A DNA stretch of 11,446 nucleotides from an uncultured Eubacteriales bacterium (lineage in GTDB: Bacteria; Bacillota; Clostridia; Peptostreptococcales; Anaerovoracaceae), in assembly GCA_902793875.1 (NCBI GenBank), contig CADBFL010000097.1, positions 1 to 11,446 on the forward strand. Direction: 5' to 3'. The notes beneath the pieces are model-generated. The model ran no database searches. It had not been told where the DNA came from and worked only from the letters and a program-made list of their open reading frames with translations. The position numbers and the translations under genes are program-made. Positions 1 to 6,936 of the stretch are shown in pieces (within the stretch, counting starts at the first letter, position 1; each line of letters opens with the position of its first letter).

Positions 1-245
1 AGTATCGACTGCATGGCCTTGGATATGCCGTCCACCATCATCTTTTCGATGTCGGCCCACTTGTATCCGAGGACCATGGCCATCACCGCCGCCGCTATCA
101 CGCCGATGAACATCGGTATGTGAGGGTCGACCTCGAACACCTTGATGCCCACGGACATGACCACGATAAGAACAGCGAATGTGATAAGCGCGTGGTGAAG
201 TTTTGTTGTTTTGATCTCTCTTTCGTCAGTAAAAATGTTTTTCAT
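1..245 (-). CDS. nhaC: NhaC-type Na+/H+ antiporter, N-terminal part (cut by window edge)
   Basis: Reading leftward from an ATG at 243-245 the frame stays open to the window edge, giving 81 residues that begin MKNIFTDEREIKTTKLHHAL. A hydrophobic helix follows (LITFAVLIVVMSVGIKVF), then DPHIPMFIGVIAAAVMAMVLGYKW and an amphipathic stretch ADIEKMMVDGISKAMQSI. This helix, 'DPHIP' loop, second helix and 'GYKW..IE..M..GI' order is how NhaC antiporters begin. By family knowledge these are integral membrane proteins that exchange cytoplasmic Na+ for external H+. The start is supported by a purine-rich GAAGGA about 6 bases upstream. The gene follows the kinase in the same direction after 99 bases and has its own promoter-like sequence, so it need not be co-transcribed. 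Only the N-terminus is visible, so the NhaC call rests on that pattern; another transporter of the ion transporter superfamily is the main alternative. Confidence 0.72.
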   Translation of the reverse strand, partial: MKNIFTDEREIKTTKLHHALITFAVLIVVMSVGIKVFEVDPHIPMFIGVIAAAVMAMVLGYKWADIEKMMVDGISKAMQSI

Positions 246-288
246 AGTTTTCCTTCTTCCTGCTGCCGGTCATTTTCTTATTTGCAAC

Positions 289-317
289 AGTATACAGAAC
301 TTTGTGTATTTATGCAA
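289..317 (-). promoter_or_regulatory. Probable sigma-A promoter of the antiporter gene
   Basis: On the minus strand TTGCAT (312-317) is followed after exactly 17 bases by TATACT (289-294), with a TG directly before the -10 hexamer. The -10 matches consensus at five of six positions and the -35 only at TTG. It lies about 44 bases before the antiporter ATG in AT-rich sequence. This is a pattern match only. Confidence 0.5.
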
Positions 318-344
318 GATTGTGTATGAATATTAACAAATACT

Positions 345-1829
345 TTATTTGCGCGGCCCTATGAACTCCCTTAGTATGGAATCGTCAGGGACGGCATCGG
401 AGTTCTCTATCTTCTCAAAATACTTCATGAAAGCAAGCATCCTGAGAGCCTCCGGATACTGTTCGCTCGTCTCCGGGATAGCCTTTACGAGCGGTTCGGC
501 GTAGGTCTTCAGCAGGCAGGTCTCATATGCCGTGCTTGAATTGAACACCACGTCGGCCGATGAGCTGTACGGGAATATGTTGACGCTCTCCCCCGCTCTG
601 ACCTTAGGCCACGATTCGAGAGTCTTCTCGGCATCGGCGCCCCTGAACTGATTGTCCCTTACCATGCGTCTCAGCAGCCTGGCATCGGCTGTCGAGAGCC
701 TGTTGTGCCTGTCGACGGCAAGCTGGGTCAGTGGACTTATATATATCTTGAACTTATCTTTCCTGTCTATGTTCTCAGTCAGCACATCGTTGAGACTGTG
801 TATGCCCTCAATGACCAGCAGCTGCCCGTCTCTGAGCTTCGTGATCCGTTTCCCGAAGACTTTTTTGCCCTGTATGAAATCGAACTCGGGCAGATCGACT
901 TCCCTGCCGTCAAGAAGAGCCTCCATCTGGTCGTTGAAAAGCTCCATGTCCAGGCAGTCGAGCCCTTCGAAATCGGGCTTTCCGTCCGGCCCTATCGGGC
1001 TGTCCTCGCGCTCTACGAAATAGTCGTCGGTGCCGAGATACAGCGGCTCTTCTCCGGTCAGCCTGCCGATCTCACCGCAGAGCCTCTTTGCCGTTGTAGT
1101 CTTGCCGCTCGATGAAGGTCCTGCGATGAGCACCACGCGTTTTCCCTCCCCGACTATCCTTGCGGCAAACTCTTCAAGCTGCTTTGACTGCAGCCATTCG
1201 CTCGCTCTTATGACATCATCGGCCCTGCCTGCTCTGATCTGCTCGTTCAGATCGGCCAGGTAGCTGAGGCCGGTGTGCTTTCTCATGCGCGTGGTCTCGG
1301 CATAGGCCTCATAAAGTTTCTCGTCATCCCTGTACTTCGGAATGGTGTGACCGTGAAGCGCGTTCGGCAGTCTCAGCAGAAGACCGTTTCTGTACGGCCT
1401 GAGATCGAAGAGATTGATATATCCGGACGAGGGCAGCATCACAGTGTACATGCAGTTTCTGTAGTTGTGCAGATTGACTATCTCGACCGTCTCATCCGGT
1501 GGTCTGAACTCCAGCAGCCTGGCTTTTTCCGGATATCCGAGCGAGTACCATTTTTTAATGGCATGTTCGACGCTGTCGCGCTCGATCACCACCTCATAGT
1601 CTTTTTCTATGATCGCATTCATCTTATCTCTTATCCGGTTGATATCCAGGGTTGTCAGCTGTCTGCCGCCGAGATTTATATAACTGTAGTATCCCTGGTT
1701 CAGCGAATTGCCGATGGTCACATCGGCCTCTTCGAAAACGCTCTTTACAGCCTTCAGATATACGAGTATCGCAGTATTGTGGTACGCGCGCTCCTCTGTG
1801 AACGTTGTGATCCTGAAATCGTGTATCAT
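345..1829 (-). CDS. Nucleoside (uridine) kinase-like protein with ThrRS-type N-terminal domain
   Basis: A 494-residue protein in two parts. Residues about 1-200 resemble the second additional domain found in threonyl-tRNA synthetases: 'IGNSLNQGYYSYINLGGRQLT' followed by 'IRDKMNAIIEKDYEVVIERDSVEHA'. Residues about 230-490 are a P-loop kinase of the uridine kinase/phosphoribulokinase family, with Walker A GPSSSGKTT at 237-245 and the acidic TDDYF motif at 267-271. The family is expected to phosphorylate nucleosides with ATP or GTP in the cytoplasm; the substrate cannot be read from sequence. This two-domain form is a known family in Clostridia and Thermotogae, at about this length. A TTG at 1847 opens the frame six codons further out but has no ribosome binding site. 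The ATG at 1829 has AGGAG seven bases upstream, so I chose it. The gene is divergent from the enoate reductase and followed by the antiporter. Confidence 0.82.
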   Translation of the reverse strand: MIHDFRITTFTEERAYHNTAILVYLKAVKSVFEEADVTIGNSLNQGYYSYINLGGRQLTTLDINRIRDKMNAIIEKDYEVVIERDSVEHAIKKWYSLGYPEKARLLEFRPPDETVEIVNLHNYRNCMYTVMLPSSGYINLFDLRPYRNGLLLRLPNALHGHTIPKYRDDEKLYEAYAETTRMRKHTGLSYLADLNEQIRAGRADDVIRASEWLQSKQLEEFAARIVGEGKRVVLIAGPSSSGKTTTAKRLCGEIGRLTGEEPLYLGTDDYFVEREDSPIGPDGKPDFEGLDCLDMELFNDQMEALLDGREVDLPEFDFIQGKKVFGKRITKLRDGQLLVIEGIHSLNDVLTENIDRKDKFKIYISPLTQLAVDRHNRLSTADARLLRRMVRDNQFRGADAEKTLESWPKVRAGESVNIFPYSSSADVVFNSSTAYETCLLKTYAEPLVKAIPETSEQYPEALRMLAFMKYFEKIENSDAVPDDSILREFIGPRK

Positions 1830-1900
1830 GTCCCTGCTCCTGTTCAAGACTGATCATCACACTCCCTTGGGCATGATCGTTCCGGTTTTGTCCATATATA

Positions 1901-1915
1901 GTGGTATTCTACCAC
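1901..1915 (-). promoter_or_regulatory. Extended -10 promoter of the kinase gene inside a perfect inverted repeat
   Basis: The minus strand carries TGGTAGAAT (1906-1914), an extended -10 element of the TGn-TATAAT type. The -35 position 17 bases upstream (1929-1934) reads TTTATT and is poor, as is common for extended -10 promoters. The element sits in a perfect inverted repeat on the plus strand, GTGGTA-TTC-TACCAC (1901-1915). A transcript would start near 1899 and have a leader of about 70 bases. A repressor bound to the repeat would block the promoter, but no regulator is identifiable; the symmetry may be chance. Confidence 0.5.
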
Positions 1916-1968
1916 AATCCTTCGCAATAATAAAATGCCGTTGTCAACTTCCCGGCTCCATTCCGCAA

Positions 1969-1997
1969 TTGACTATTGTTTATGCGTGCTCTACAAT
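1969..1997 (+). promoter_or_regulatory. Strong sigma-A promoter of the enoate reductase gene
   Basis: TTGACT (1969-1974), a 17-base spacer and TACAAT (1992-1997) give five of six matches in each hexamer with ideal spacing. A start near 2004 would leave a leader of roughly 80 bases before the ATG at 2087. It is the best promoter match in the window. Confidence 0.7.
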
Positions 1998-2012
1998 ATA
2001 TTTAGTATGTTT

Positions 2013-2040
2013 TTGACTCATCGGATAGGTATATTACTAT
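2013..2040 (+). promoter_or_regulatory. Possible second, downstream promoter of the enoate reductase gene
   Basis: TTGACT (2013-2018) is repeated here and is followed after 16 bases by TACTAT (2035-2040), which matches the -10 consensus at four of six positions. It would act in tandem with the better promoter just upstream. The second TTGACT may be coincidental in this AT-rich stretch. Confidence 0.35.
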
Positions 2041-2086
2041 CATTCGCAAAGGTCAGTAATGCAGTATTTCAGGAGGGATAAACAAC

Positions 2087-4159
2087 ATGAAGAAAGATTA
2101 TGAACCTCTATTCACGCCTTGGAAGATCCGTGATGTAGAGATCCCTAACAGGATCGTGCAGACTTCCATGGGAGGAACATCCCTGTTCGGCTGGCTGGAG
2201 CCTTGCCACTTCGACAAAGAGGCGGCTCACCACATCCTCGGCCGTGCTCAGGACGGCGTAGGCCTGGTTCTTCCGGGCATGCAGTGCGTAAGAGACACCA
2301 TGGGCCGCAGATGGCTTTATCAGAACAAGAAGATGTTCAAAGATCTCGCCGAGTGGATCCCTGAATTCCACAAGACAGGCTCCAAGCTGTTCATACAGCT
2401 CGCCGGCGGATTCGGCCGTTCGATGGCCATCAACGACATGTTCGTGAAAATGCTCGAGAACAAGGCGTTCGGCGCTATCGCAAAGCCTTTCGTAGACATC
2501 GAGTACTGCTGCGCTTCAGCGGGCGAGACTCCTAACAGATGGTATCCTTCGATCAAGTCCAGAATGATGACCGTCGAAGAGATCCAGGAGATGGTCGATG
2601 CATTCGCCAAGACCGCAAAGCTCTGCAAAGATGCAGGAGTAGACGGCGTTGAGATCCACGCTGTCCACGAAGGTTATCTCCTCGACCAGTTCACGATCGC
2701 AAACATGAACTACAGAACTGACCAGTACGGCGGGTCGTTCGAAAACAGATTCAGATTCCCTGTCGAGATCGTTCAGGCTATCAAGAGGGAATGCGGAGAC
2801 GACTTCCCTGTCGCCCTCAGATACTCCGTGGTATCCAAGACCAAGGGATGGCTCCAGGGCGCTCAGCCGGGCGAAGAATTCGAAGAGTTCGGCCGCGACA
2901 TGGCGGAATCCGAAAAGGCGATCAAGTACCTGTCTGACGCCGGTTACGACATGTTCAACTGCGACAACGGAACATATGACGCATGGTACTGGGCTCACCC
3001 GCCTGTCTACATGCCTGACAACTGCAACTTCGAGGATGTCGCTCATATCAAGAAGTTCACCGACAAGCCTGTGGTATGCGCCGGCAAGATGGACATCAAG
3101 TTCGCTGCCAAAGAGATCAAGAAGGGTTCGATCGACGCTCTGGGCATCGCCCGTCAGAACCTCGTCGACCCTGACTGGGTAACGAAGCTCAGAGAAGGCA
3201 GAGAAGACGAGATCAAACCATGCATCAGATGCCACAATGCCTGCTTCAACTTCGCGAAGTCGAAACACACCGCAAACACGCAGCCTCTGCTGGATTCGCT
3301 CCAGCTTGCCCGCTGCGCTCTGACACCTTCGACGATGCAGCACAACAAGTACAAGATCGTGCCTGCGTCAGTACCGAAGAGAGTCGCCGTCATTGGCGCC
3401 GGATTCGGAGGACTCGAAGCTGCTCTCGTTCTGAAGAAGAGAGGTCACGAGCCTGTAGTCTACGAGAAGTCGGATAAGAAGTTCGGCCTGTACAACACGG
3501 CCGCGGCGATGTCCTTCAAGGACGCCGACAAGGAGCTCATGAAGTGGTATGACAGAGAACTCGAAAAATGGGGCATCGAGATCCGCTACAACCAGGAGAT
3601 CACCGATGTGATGCCGCTGTTCGAAGAGTATGACGATGTCATCGTATCTGTCGGCACATTCCCTAAGGCTCTCAACATCCCGGGCTTCGAAAAGACGATC
3701 ACATTCACGGATCTGCTGATCGGACCGAACGCCAAGAAGTACAAGAAGATCGTATTCCTCGGCGGCGGACTTTCGTCCTGCGAAGCTGCGTATGACGCGG
3801 TGCTCGCCGGCAAGAAGCCTGTAGTCGTTGAGTTCCTCGATGACCTCATCGTGGCTCCGGGCACATGTCTGGCCAACTCCTCGTTCCTGAGAGAGGCTCT
3901 GCCGTTCAAGGGAGTTCCTGTGCATCTCAGAAGCTCTGTCACCGAGATCGGCGACGGCTACTGCATGATCAAGAACTTCGAGACAGGCGAAGAGTGGAAA
4001 GAGGAATGCGACTGCGTGGTCAACGGGATCGGATTCGTTCCTAACGACCAGTTCGCTGATGTAAAGGACAGCCGCGTCCACAGAGTAGGTACCTGCGTCA
4101 AGTGGGGAGCCCTCAGAGAAGTCATCTGGGGAGCATGGGACGTCGCGATGAAGATCTAG
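2087..4159 (+). CDS. 2-Enoate reductase family Fe-S flavoenzyme (FldZ/BaiCD-like)
   Basis: A 690-residue protein of the old-yellow-enzyme/2,4-dienoyl-CoA reductase type. Residues about 1-370 form the FMN-binding TIM barrel, with the catalytic-region motif HAVHEGYLLDQF at 191-202 followed by NYRTDQYGGSFENR; that HAVHEGY form is the one I associate with clostridial 2-enoate reductases. Cysteines 379, 382, 386 and 410 (CIRCHNAC, then LARCALTP) are spaced for a [4Fe-4S] cluster. GAGFGG at 437-442 begins the FAD-binding domain and GGGLSSCEAA at 559-568 the NAD(P)H-binding fold. Family members reduce the C=C bond of alpha,beta-unsaturated acids with NADH in the cytoplasm, for example cinnamate-type acids in amino acid fermentation, or bile acid and steroid enones. 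The substrate here is unknown. AGGAGGG lies nine bases before the ATG. The gene stands alone between its own promoter and terminator. Its codons are much more biased than those of its neighbours (Ile almost always ATC, Lys mostly AAG), which suggests high expression. Confidence 0.85.
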   Translation: MKKDYEPLFTPWKIRDVEIPNRIVQTSMGGTSLFGWLEPCHFDKEAAHHILGRAQDGVGLVLPGMQCVRDTMGRRWLYQNKKMFKDLAEWIPEFHKTGSKLFIQLAGGFGRSMAINDMFVKMLENKAFGAIAKPFVDIEYCCASAGETPNRWYPSIKSRMMTVEEIQEMVDAFAKTAKLCKDAGVDGVEIHAVHEGYLLDQFTIANMNYRTDQYGGSFENRFRFPVEIVQAIKRECGDDFPVALRYSVVSKTKGWLQGAQPGEEFEEFGRDMAESEKAIKYLSDAGYDMFNCDNGTYDAWYWAHPPVYMPDNCNFEDVAHIKKFTDKPVVCAGKMDIKFAAKEIKKGSIDALGIARQNLVDPDWVTKLREGREDEIKPCIRCHNACFNFAKSKHTANTQPLLDSLQLARCALTPSTMQHNKYKIVPASVPKRVAVIGAGFGGLEAALVLKKRGHEPVVYEKSDKKFGLYNTAAAMSFKDADKELMKWYDRELEKWGIEIRYNQEITDVMPLFEEYDDVIVSVGTFPKALNIPGFEKTITFTDLLIGPNAKKYKKIVFLGGGLSSCEAAYDAVLAGKKPVVVEFLDDLIVAPGTCLANSSFLREALPFKGVPVHLRSSVTEIGDGYCMIKNFETGEEWKEECDCVVNGIGFVPNDQFADVKDSRVHRVGTCVKWGALREVIWGAWDVAMKI

Positions 4160-4175
4160 AACTGTTCACAAAAAA

Positions 4176-4203
4176 GGTCGCCGGTTTTCGCCGGCGGCCT
4201 TTT
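4176..4203. terminator. Bidirectional intrinsic terminator between convergent genes
   Basis: GGTCGCCGG (4176-4184) pairs with CCGGCGGCC (4191-4199) as a nine-base stem with one G-U pair and a six-base loop. TTTT follows on the plus strand. The run of A at about 4170-4175 supplies a T tract on the minus strand. It lies 16 bases after the enoate reductase stop and about 35 bases after the cytX stop, so it should end both transcripts. Confidence 0.85.
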
Positions 4204-4234
4204 CGCTTGCTTTAAGTCTTCTGATGCTGTATTT

Positions 4235-5407
4235 TTACGCTTTCCGTCTGCGCGCGATCCTGCCCGCGATCACGCAGATGACGAGAGTCGCGGCGATGTC
4301 TATCACAGTGCTTCCCAGCGGCAGATCGACCGTCATGAGCAGTCTGTACAGCAGAAAGCCGGCGAACCATATCACGAGATTGCGGACGCAGAACGGGCTG
4401 TCCTCGTGGCTCTCCTTAAGTATGAAGAAGTCCGCGAGCATCACGGCTATCATCGGCGCGAATACCGAACCTATCAGGTAAAGGAAACCCGTGATATCGT
4501 CCATCGGGAACAGTATCGCGGCGAGTGTCCCCGCCGCTGCGGCTGCGATCGCGACATGCTTCCCGTTTATCTTTTCAGAGAAGAGTTCGCTCGATACCCC
4601 GGCCGAATAAGCATCCAGGAATGTTGTGGTCACGGTGGAGAGCACTATTATCACCAGGCCGGCGACGCCGAGTCCCGCCCTGAGCATGATCTCCGCTATA
4701 TCCCCCGTTCCGGTGAGCATGGCCGCCCCCATGCCTATGATATACATCCAGCAGCTCACGACCCCGTACACCGCCGCCGACCACGCCGAAGCCTTTACCG
4801 GTTCTTTCGCCTCCCTTGTATAGTCGCTTATGAGCGGAAGCCACGAAAGAGGCATGGCCACATTGAGTTCTATGGCGGCTCCGAAAGACATCCCTCCTTC
4901 TGCCGATGCCGAAAGATCCCCGCTCCTGAATATGACGGCGGACAGCACCACGGTCAGTATGAACAGAGCGCTCATTGCTATGACGTTGACTTTTCCGAGG
5001 CTCTGTATCCCTATGGATATCCAGAGCACGATGAGACCGCCTATGACGAGCGCCCATATCCAGCGCCCGCACGGAAGAGCTCCGTCCGCGGCAAGAGCCC
5101 CGTCGTATATCATGATCGCCGTCCACCCGACAAGCTGGAGCACATTGAGGGCCGCAAACAGGAAAGCTCCCCTGCTTCCGAAGCTGAGCGTGACGGTCTC
5201 CATGGCGCTCATGCGCCTTCTGCCTCCTATGCAGCCCGCCAGAAACAGCAGAAAGCACCCTATTATATGTCCGGCGACTATCGAGAGCAGTCCCTTTCCG
5301 AAGCCGAGGGGCGCAAGATACGTGCCTGAAAGTATCTCTGCGATGCTGACGCCTGCTCCGAACCAGATAAGGACGTTGTCGAAGATGCCTGTCCTTCTTT
5401 CAGTCAT
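4235..5407 (-). CDS. cytX: Putative hydroxymethylpyrimidine transporter CytX
   Basis: A 390-residue, very hydrophobic protein with about 12 membrane segments and a short basic C-terminus (GRIARRRKA). The opening 'NVLIWFGAGVSIAEILSGTYLAPLGFGKGL' and the later 'MPLSWLPLISDYTREAKEP' are typical of the purine-cytosine permease (NCS1) family and in particular of the CytX branch; the length fits that branch. CytX is assigned to uptake of the thiamine pyrimidine moiety HMP, mainly from its recurring place in thi operons and under TPP riboswitches, and the same context is seen here. It is the last gene of the operon, starting four bases after the thiD stop; its ribosome binding site GGGGAGG overlaps the end of thiD. 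The family assignment is firm; HMP as substrate is inferred from context. Confidence 0.87.
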   Translation of the reverse strand: MTERRTGIFDNVLIWFGAGVSIAEILSGTYLAPLGFGKGLLSIVAGHIIGCFLLFLAGCIGGRRRMSAMETVTLSFGSRGAFLFAALNVLQLVGWTAIMIYDGALAADGALPCGRWIWALVIGGLIVLWISIGIQSLGKVNVIAMSALFILTVVLSAVIFRSGDLSASAEGGMSFGAAIELNVAMPLSWLPLISDYTREAKEPVKASAWSAAVYGVVSCWMYIIGMGAAMLTGTGDIAEIMLRAGLGVAGLVIIVLSTVTTTFLDAYSAGVSSELFSEKINGKHVAIAAAAAGTLAAILFPMDDITGFLYLIGSVFAPMIAVMLADFFILKESHEDSPFCVRNLVIWFAGFLLYRLLMTVDLPLGSTVIDIAATLVICVIAGRIARRRKA

Positions 5408-5411
5408 GTCT

Positions 5412-6221
5412 TCACGCCTCCCCTCTGCACTCTGCAGGGAGAGCGAAATTATGCATCATCGGTCCCTGTCCGGCTCCCAGATCGAGCATCGCCGCCAGCG
5501 CCCCGGAAAGATATTCTTTCGCTCTTTCGACAGACTCCTCCAGGCCGCAGCCCTTCGCGAGGTTCGATGCTATCGCGCTCGAGAGCGTGCAGCCTGTTCC
5601 GTGCGTGTTCGGGTTGTCTATGCGCTGTCCTCTGAACCAGACAGGCTCCGATATCCCCGGCCCGTAAAGCACATCGTTGGCGTCGTTTATCCTGTGACCT
5701 CCCTTTACAAGAGCGGCGCAGCCGTAAAGGCCGTGCAGCCTGCGGGCAGCGTCAGCCATGCCCTTTTCGTCGTTTATCTTCATTTCAGCGAGGATCTCGG
5801 CCTCGGGTATGTTCGGAGTTATCACAGTCGCAAGGGGAAGTATCTCACTCCGCAGAGTCTCTATGGCGTCCTCCTCGATGAGCCTGGCTCCGCTCGTTGC
5901 GACCATCACCGGGTCCGCGACTATGTTGCGGGCTCCGTAGTGCCTGAGCCTTTCGGCTATCACCTTTATGAGTCCGGTCGATGATACCATCCCTATCTTG
6001 ACGGCATCGGGAAAAATGTCTTCGAACACTGCATCCAGCTGCTGCTGCAGAAACTCCGGTGATGCCTCCATTATAGCCGTGACGCCGGTCGTATTCTGCG
6101 CCGTGAGCGCAGTGACGGCGCTCATCGCATAGACTCCGTTCATGGTCATCGTCTTGATGTCAGCCTGGATACCGGCGCCTCCGCAGGAATCCGATCCCGC
6201 GATCGTCAATGCTTTTTTCAT
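5412..6221 (-). CDS. thiD: Hydroxymethylpyrimidine / phosphomethylpyrimidine kinase ThiD
   Basis: A 269-residue ribokinase-fold enzyme that phosphorylates HMP to HMP-P and then to HMP-PP, the pyrimidine substrate of ThiE. Visible motifs are the N-terminal ALTIAGSDSCGGAGIQAD (4-21), DPVMVATSG (103-111), TPNIPEAE (135-142), VKGGH (172-176) and the anion-hole and catalytic region NTHGTGCTLSSA (205-216). The length is usual for the family. The frame extends to an ATG at 6248, but AAAGGAG lies inside that extension, nine bases before the ATG at 6221, and the known N-terminus MKKALTIAGSDS begins there, so 6221 is the start. A gap of 88 bases with a hairpin separates it from the upstream HAD gene; cytX follows after four bases. 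A pyridoxine kinase role is unlikely given the operon. Confidence 0.95.
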   Translation of the reverse strand: MKKALTIAGSDSCGGAGIQADIKTMTMNGVYAMSAVTALTAQNTTGVTAIMEASPEFLQQQLDAVFEDIFPDAVKIGMVSSTGLIKVIAERLRHYGARNIVADPVMVATSGARLIEEDAIETLRSEILPLATVITPNIPEAEILAEMKINDEKGMADAARRLHGLYGCAALVKGGHRINDANDVLYGPGISEPVWFRGQRIDNPNTHGTGCTLSSAIASNLAKGCGLEESVERAKEYLSGALAAMLDLGAGQGPMMHNFALPAECRGEA

Positions 6222-6260
6222 GTCGTTTATCTCCTTTCGCCAAAGCATTCACTTTTATAT

Positions 6261-6293
6261 AGCGGCAGAGAGTGGTGCCCCCGGTCTGCCGCT
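6261..6293. repeat. Perfect 9-bp inverted repeat (hairpin) between the HAD gene and thiD
   Basis: AGCGGCAGA (6261-6269) and TCTGCCGCT (6285-6293) form a perfect nine-base stem around a 15-base GC-rich loop. It occupies most of the only sizeable gap inside the thi operon. On the minus strand, the transcribed one, the stem is followed by ATATAAAAG rather than a T run, so it is a poor terminator there. It could stabilise or punctuate the polycistronic mRNA. On the plus strand it is followed by TTTT, but no plus-strand gene precedes it. Confidence 0.6.
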
Positions 6294-6309
6294 TTTATGC
6301 TGTTGTCTG

Positions 6310-6936
6310 TCAGATCATGTCTCTCAGATCCGTAATGTATATCTCCGCAGTCTCCCTCATCCCCTTCTGATCGGGCTCGCCTTTCGCATCGAAGACTCCT
6401 GCCGTATGAAATCCGGCTTTCGCCGCTGTCCTCAGGGCGTAGAGCGAATCCTCGAATACGAGCGTCTCATCGCGCGCCGTTCCCATGGACCGGGCCGCCG
6501 CGTCGAATATATCGGGCGAATGCTTGCTGACGCCGAGCTCCGCCACGGTGAATATCCTGTCGAGATATCCCAGAAGCCCGTTGCGCTCAAGCGCCCTTCT
6601 GACGTGCTCTTCAGGGCTCGATGTCGCCGCCGTCATCCTTAGTTTCATGAGAGCGGCCGCTCCCGGCTTTGCTCCGACCTCGTAAAAATAGAAGTCCCTG
6701 AGCATGTCTCTCAGCCCGTCCGTGATCATGTCAGGCGTCAGATCGAGAGAGTAGTGCTCTTTCAGATATTCAGCCCCCTGCTCCATGCTCATCGAGAACA
6801 GTATCTCCGCGAGCCCTTCCTCAGGTTCTCTGCCGAGGCTCATGAGATATCTCGCCCCCAGATCCGTCCATATCTCCATCGAGTCCAGGAGCACTCCGTC
6901 CACATCGAAGATCACGCCTTTTATCCCTTCCGTCAT
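6310..6936 (-). CDS. HAD-superfamily phosphatase in the thiamine operon
   Basis: A 208-residue haloacid dehalogenase-like hydrolase of the beta-phosphoglucomutase-like kind. Motif I is DVDGVLLDS (11-19) with nucleophile Asp11 and acid/base Asp13. Motif II is in TAATSS (103-107), the motif III lysine is in SKHSPDIF (Lys138), and motif IV is FEDS (161-164). A helical cap of about 65 residues lies between motif I and the core. All catalytic residues are present. Its start overlaps the thiE stop by four bases (ATGA), so the two are probably translationally coupled. The family removes phosphate from small metabolites, but substrate cannot be read from sequence. The operon suggests a thiamine-related phosphate: thiamine phosphate, HMP-P, or a damaged by-product. 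A general sugar phosphatase or phosphoglucomutase remains possible. Confidence 0.88.
   Translation of the reverse strand: MTEGIKGVIFDVDGVLLDSMEIWTDLGARYLMSLGREPEEGLAEILFSMSMEQGAEYLKEHYSLDLTPDMITDGLRDMLRDFYFYEVGAKPGAAALMKLRMTAATSSPEEHVRRALERNGLLGYLDRIFTVAELGVSKHSPDIFDAAARSMGTARDETLVFEDSLYALRTAAKAGFHTAGVFDAKGEPDQKGMRETAEIYITDLRDMI

Noticed and set aside
317..328. The 12-mer AGATTGTGTATG occurs here and again at 10949-10960, both in intergenic DNA
   Set aside because: A few exact 12-base matches are expected by chance in 11 kb, and the two copies stand in opposite orientation relative to their nearest promoters.
337..351. Palindrome CAAATA-CTT-TATTTG around the kinase stop codon
   Set aside because: A six-base AT-only stem is too weak for a terminator, and no T run follows; likely chance in AT-rich sequence.
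1942..1947. Perfect TTGACA on the minus strand upstream of the kinase
   Set aside because: No -10 element lies at 15-19 bases; the nearest candidates are at about 10 and 30 bases, so it does not form a promoter with the extended -10 at 1906.
2516..3343. Open frame of 275 codons antisense to the enoate reductase
   Set aside because: The plus-strand gene is certain from its motifs; the antisense frame has no family pattern and is probably a by-product of the strong codon bias.
4830..5984. Long open frame (384 codons) on the plus strand, antisense to cytX and thiD
   Set aside because: It is covered by two genes with clear family motifs on the minus strand, its translation shows no recognisable domain, and no ribosome binding site supports it. 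Open antisense frames are expected in GC-rich coding DNA.
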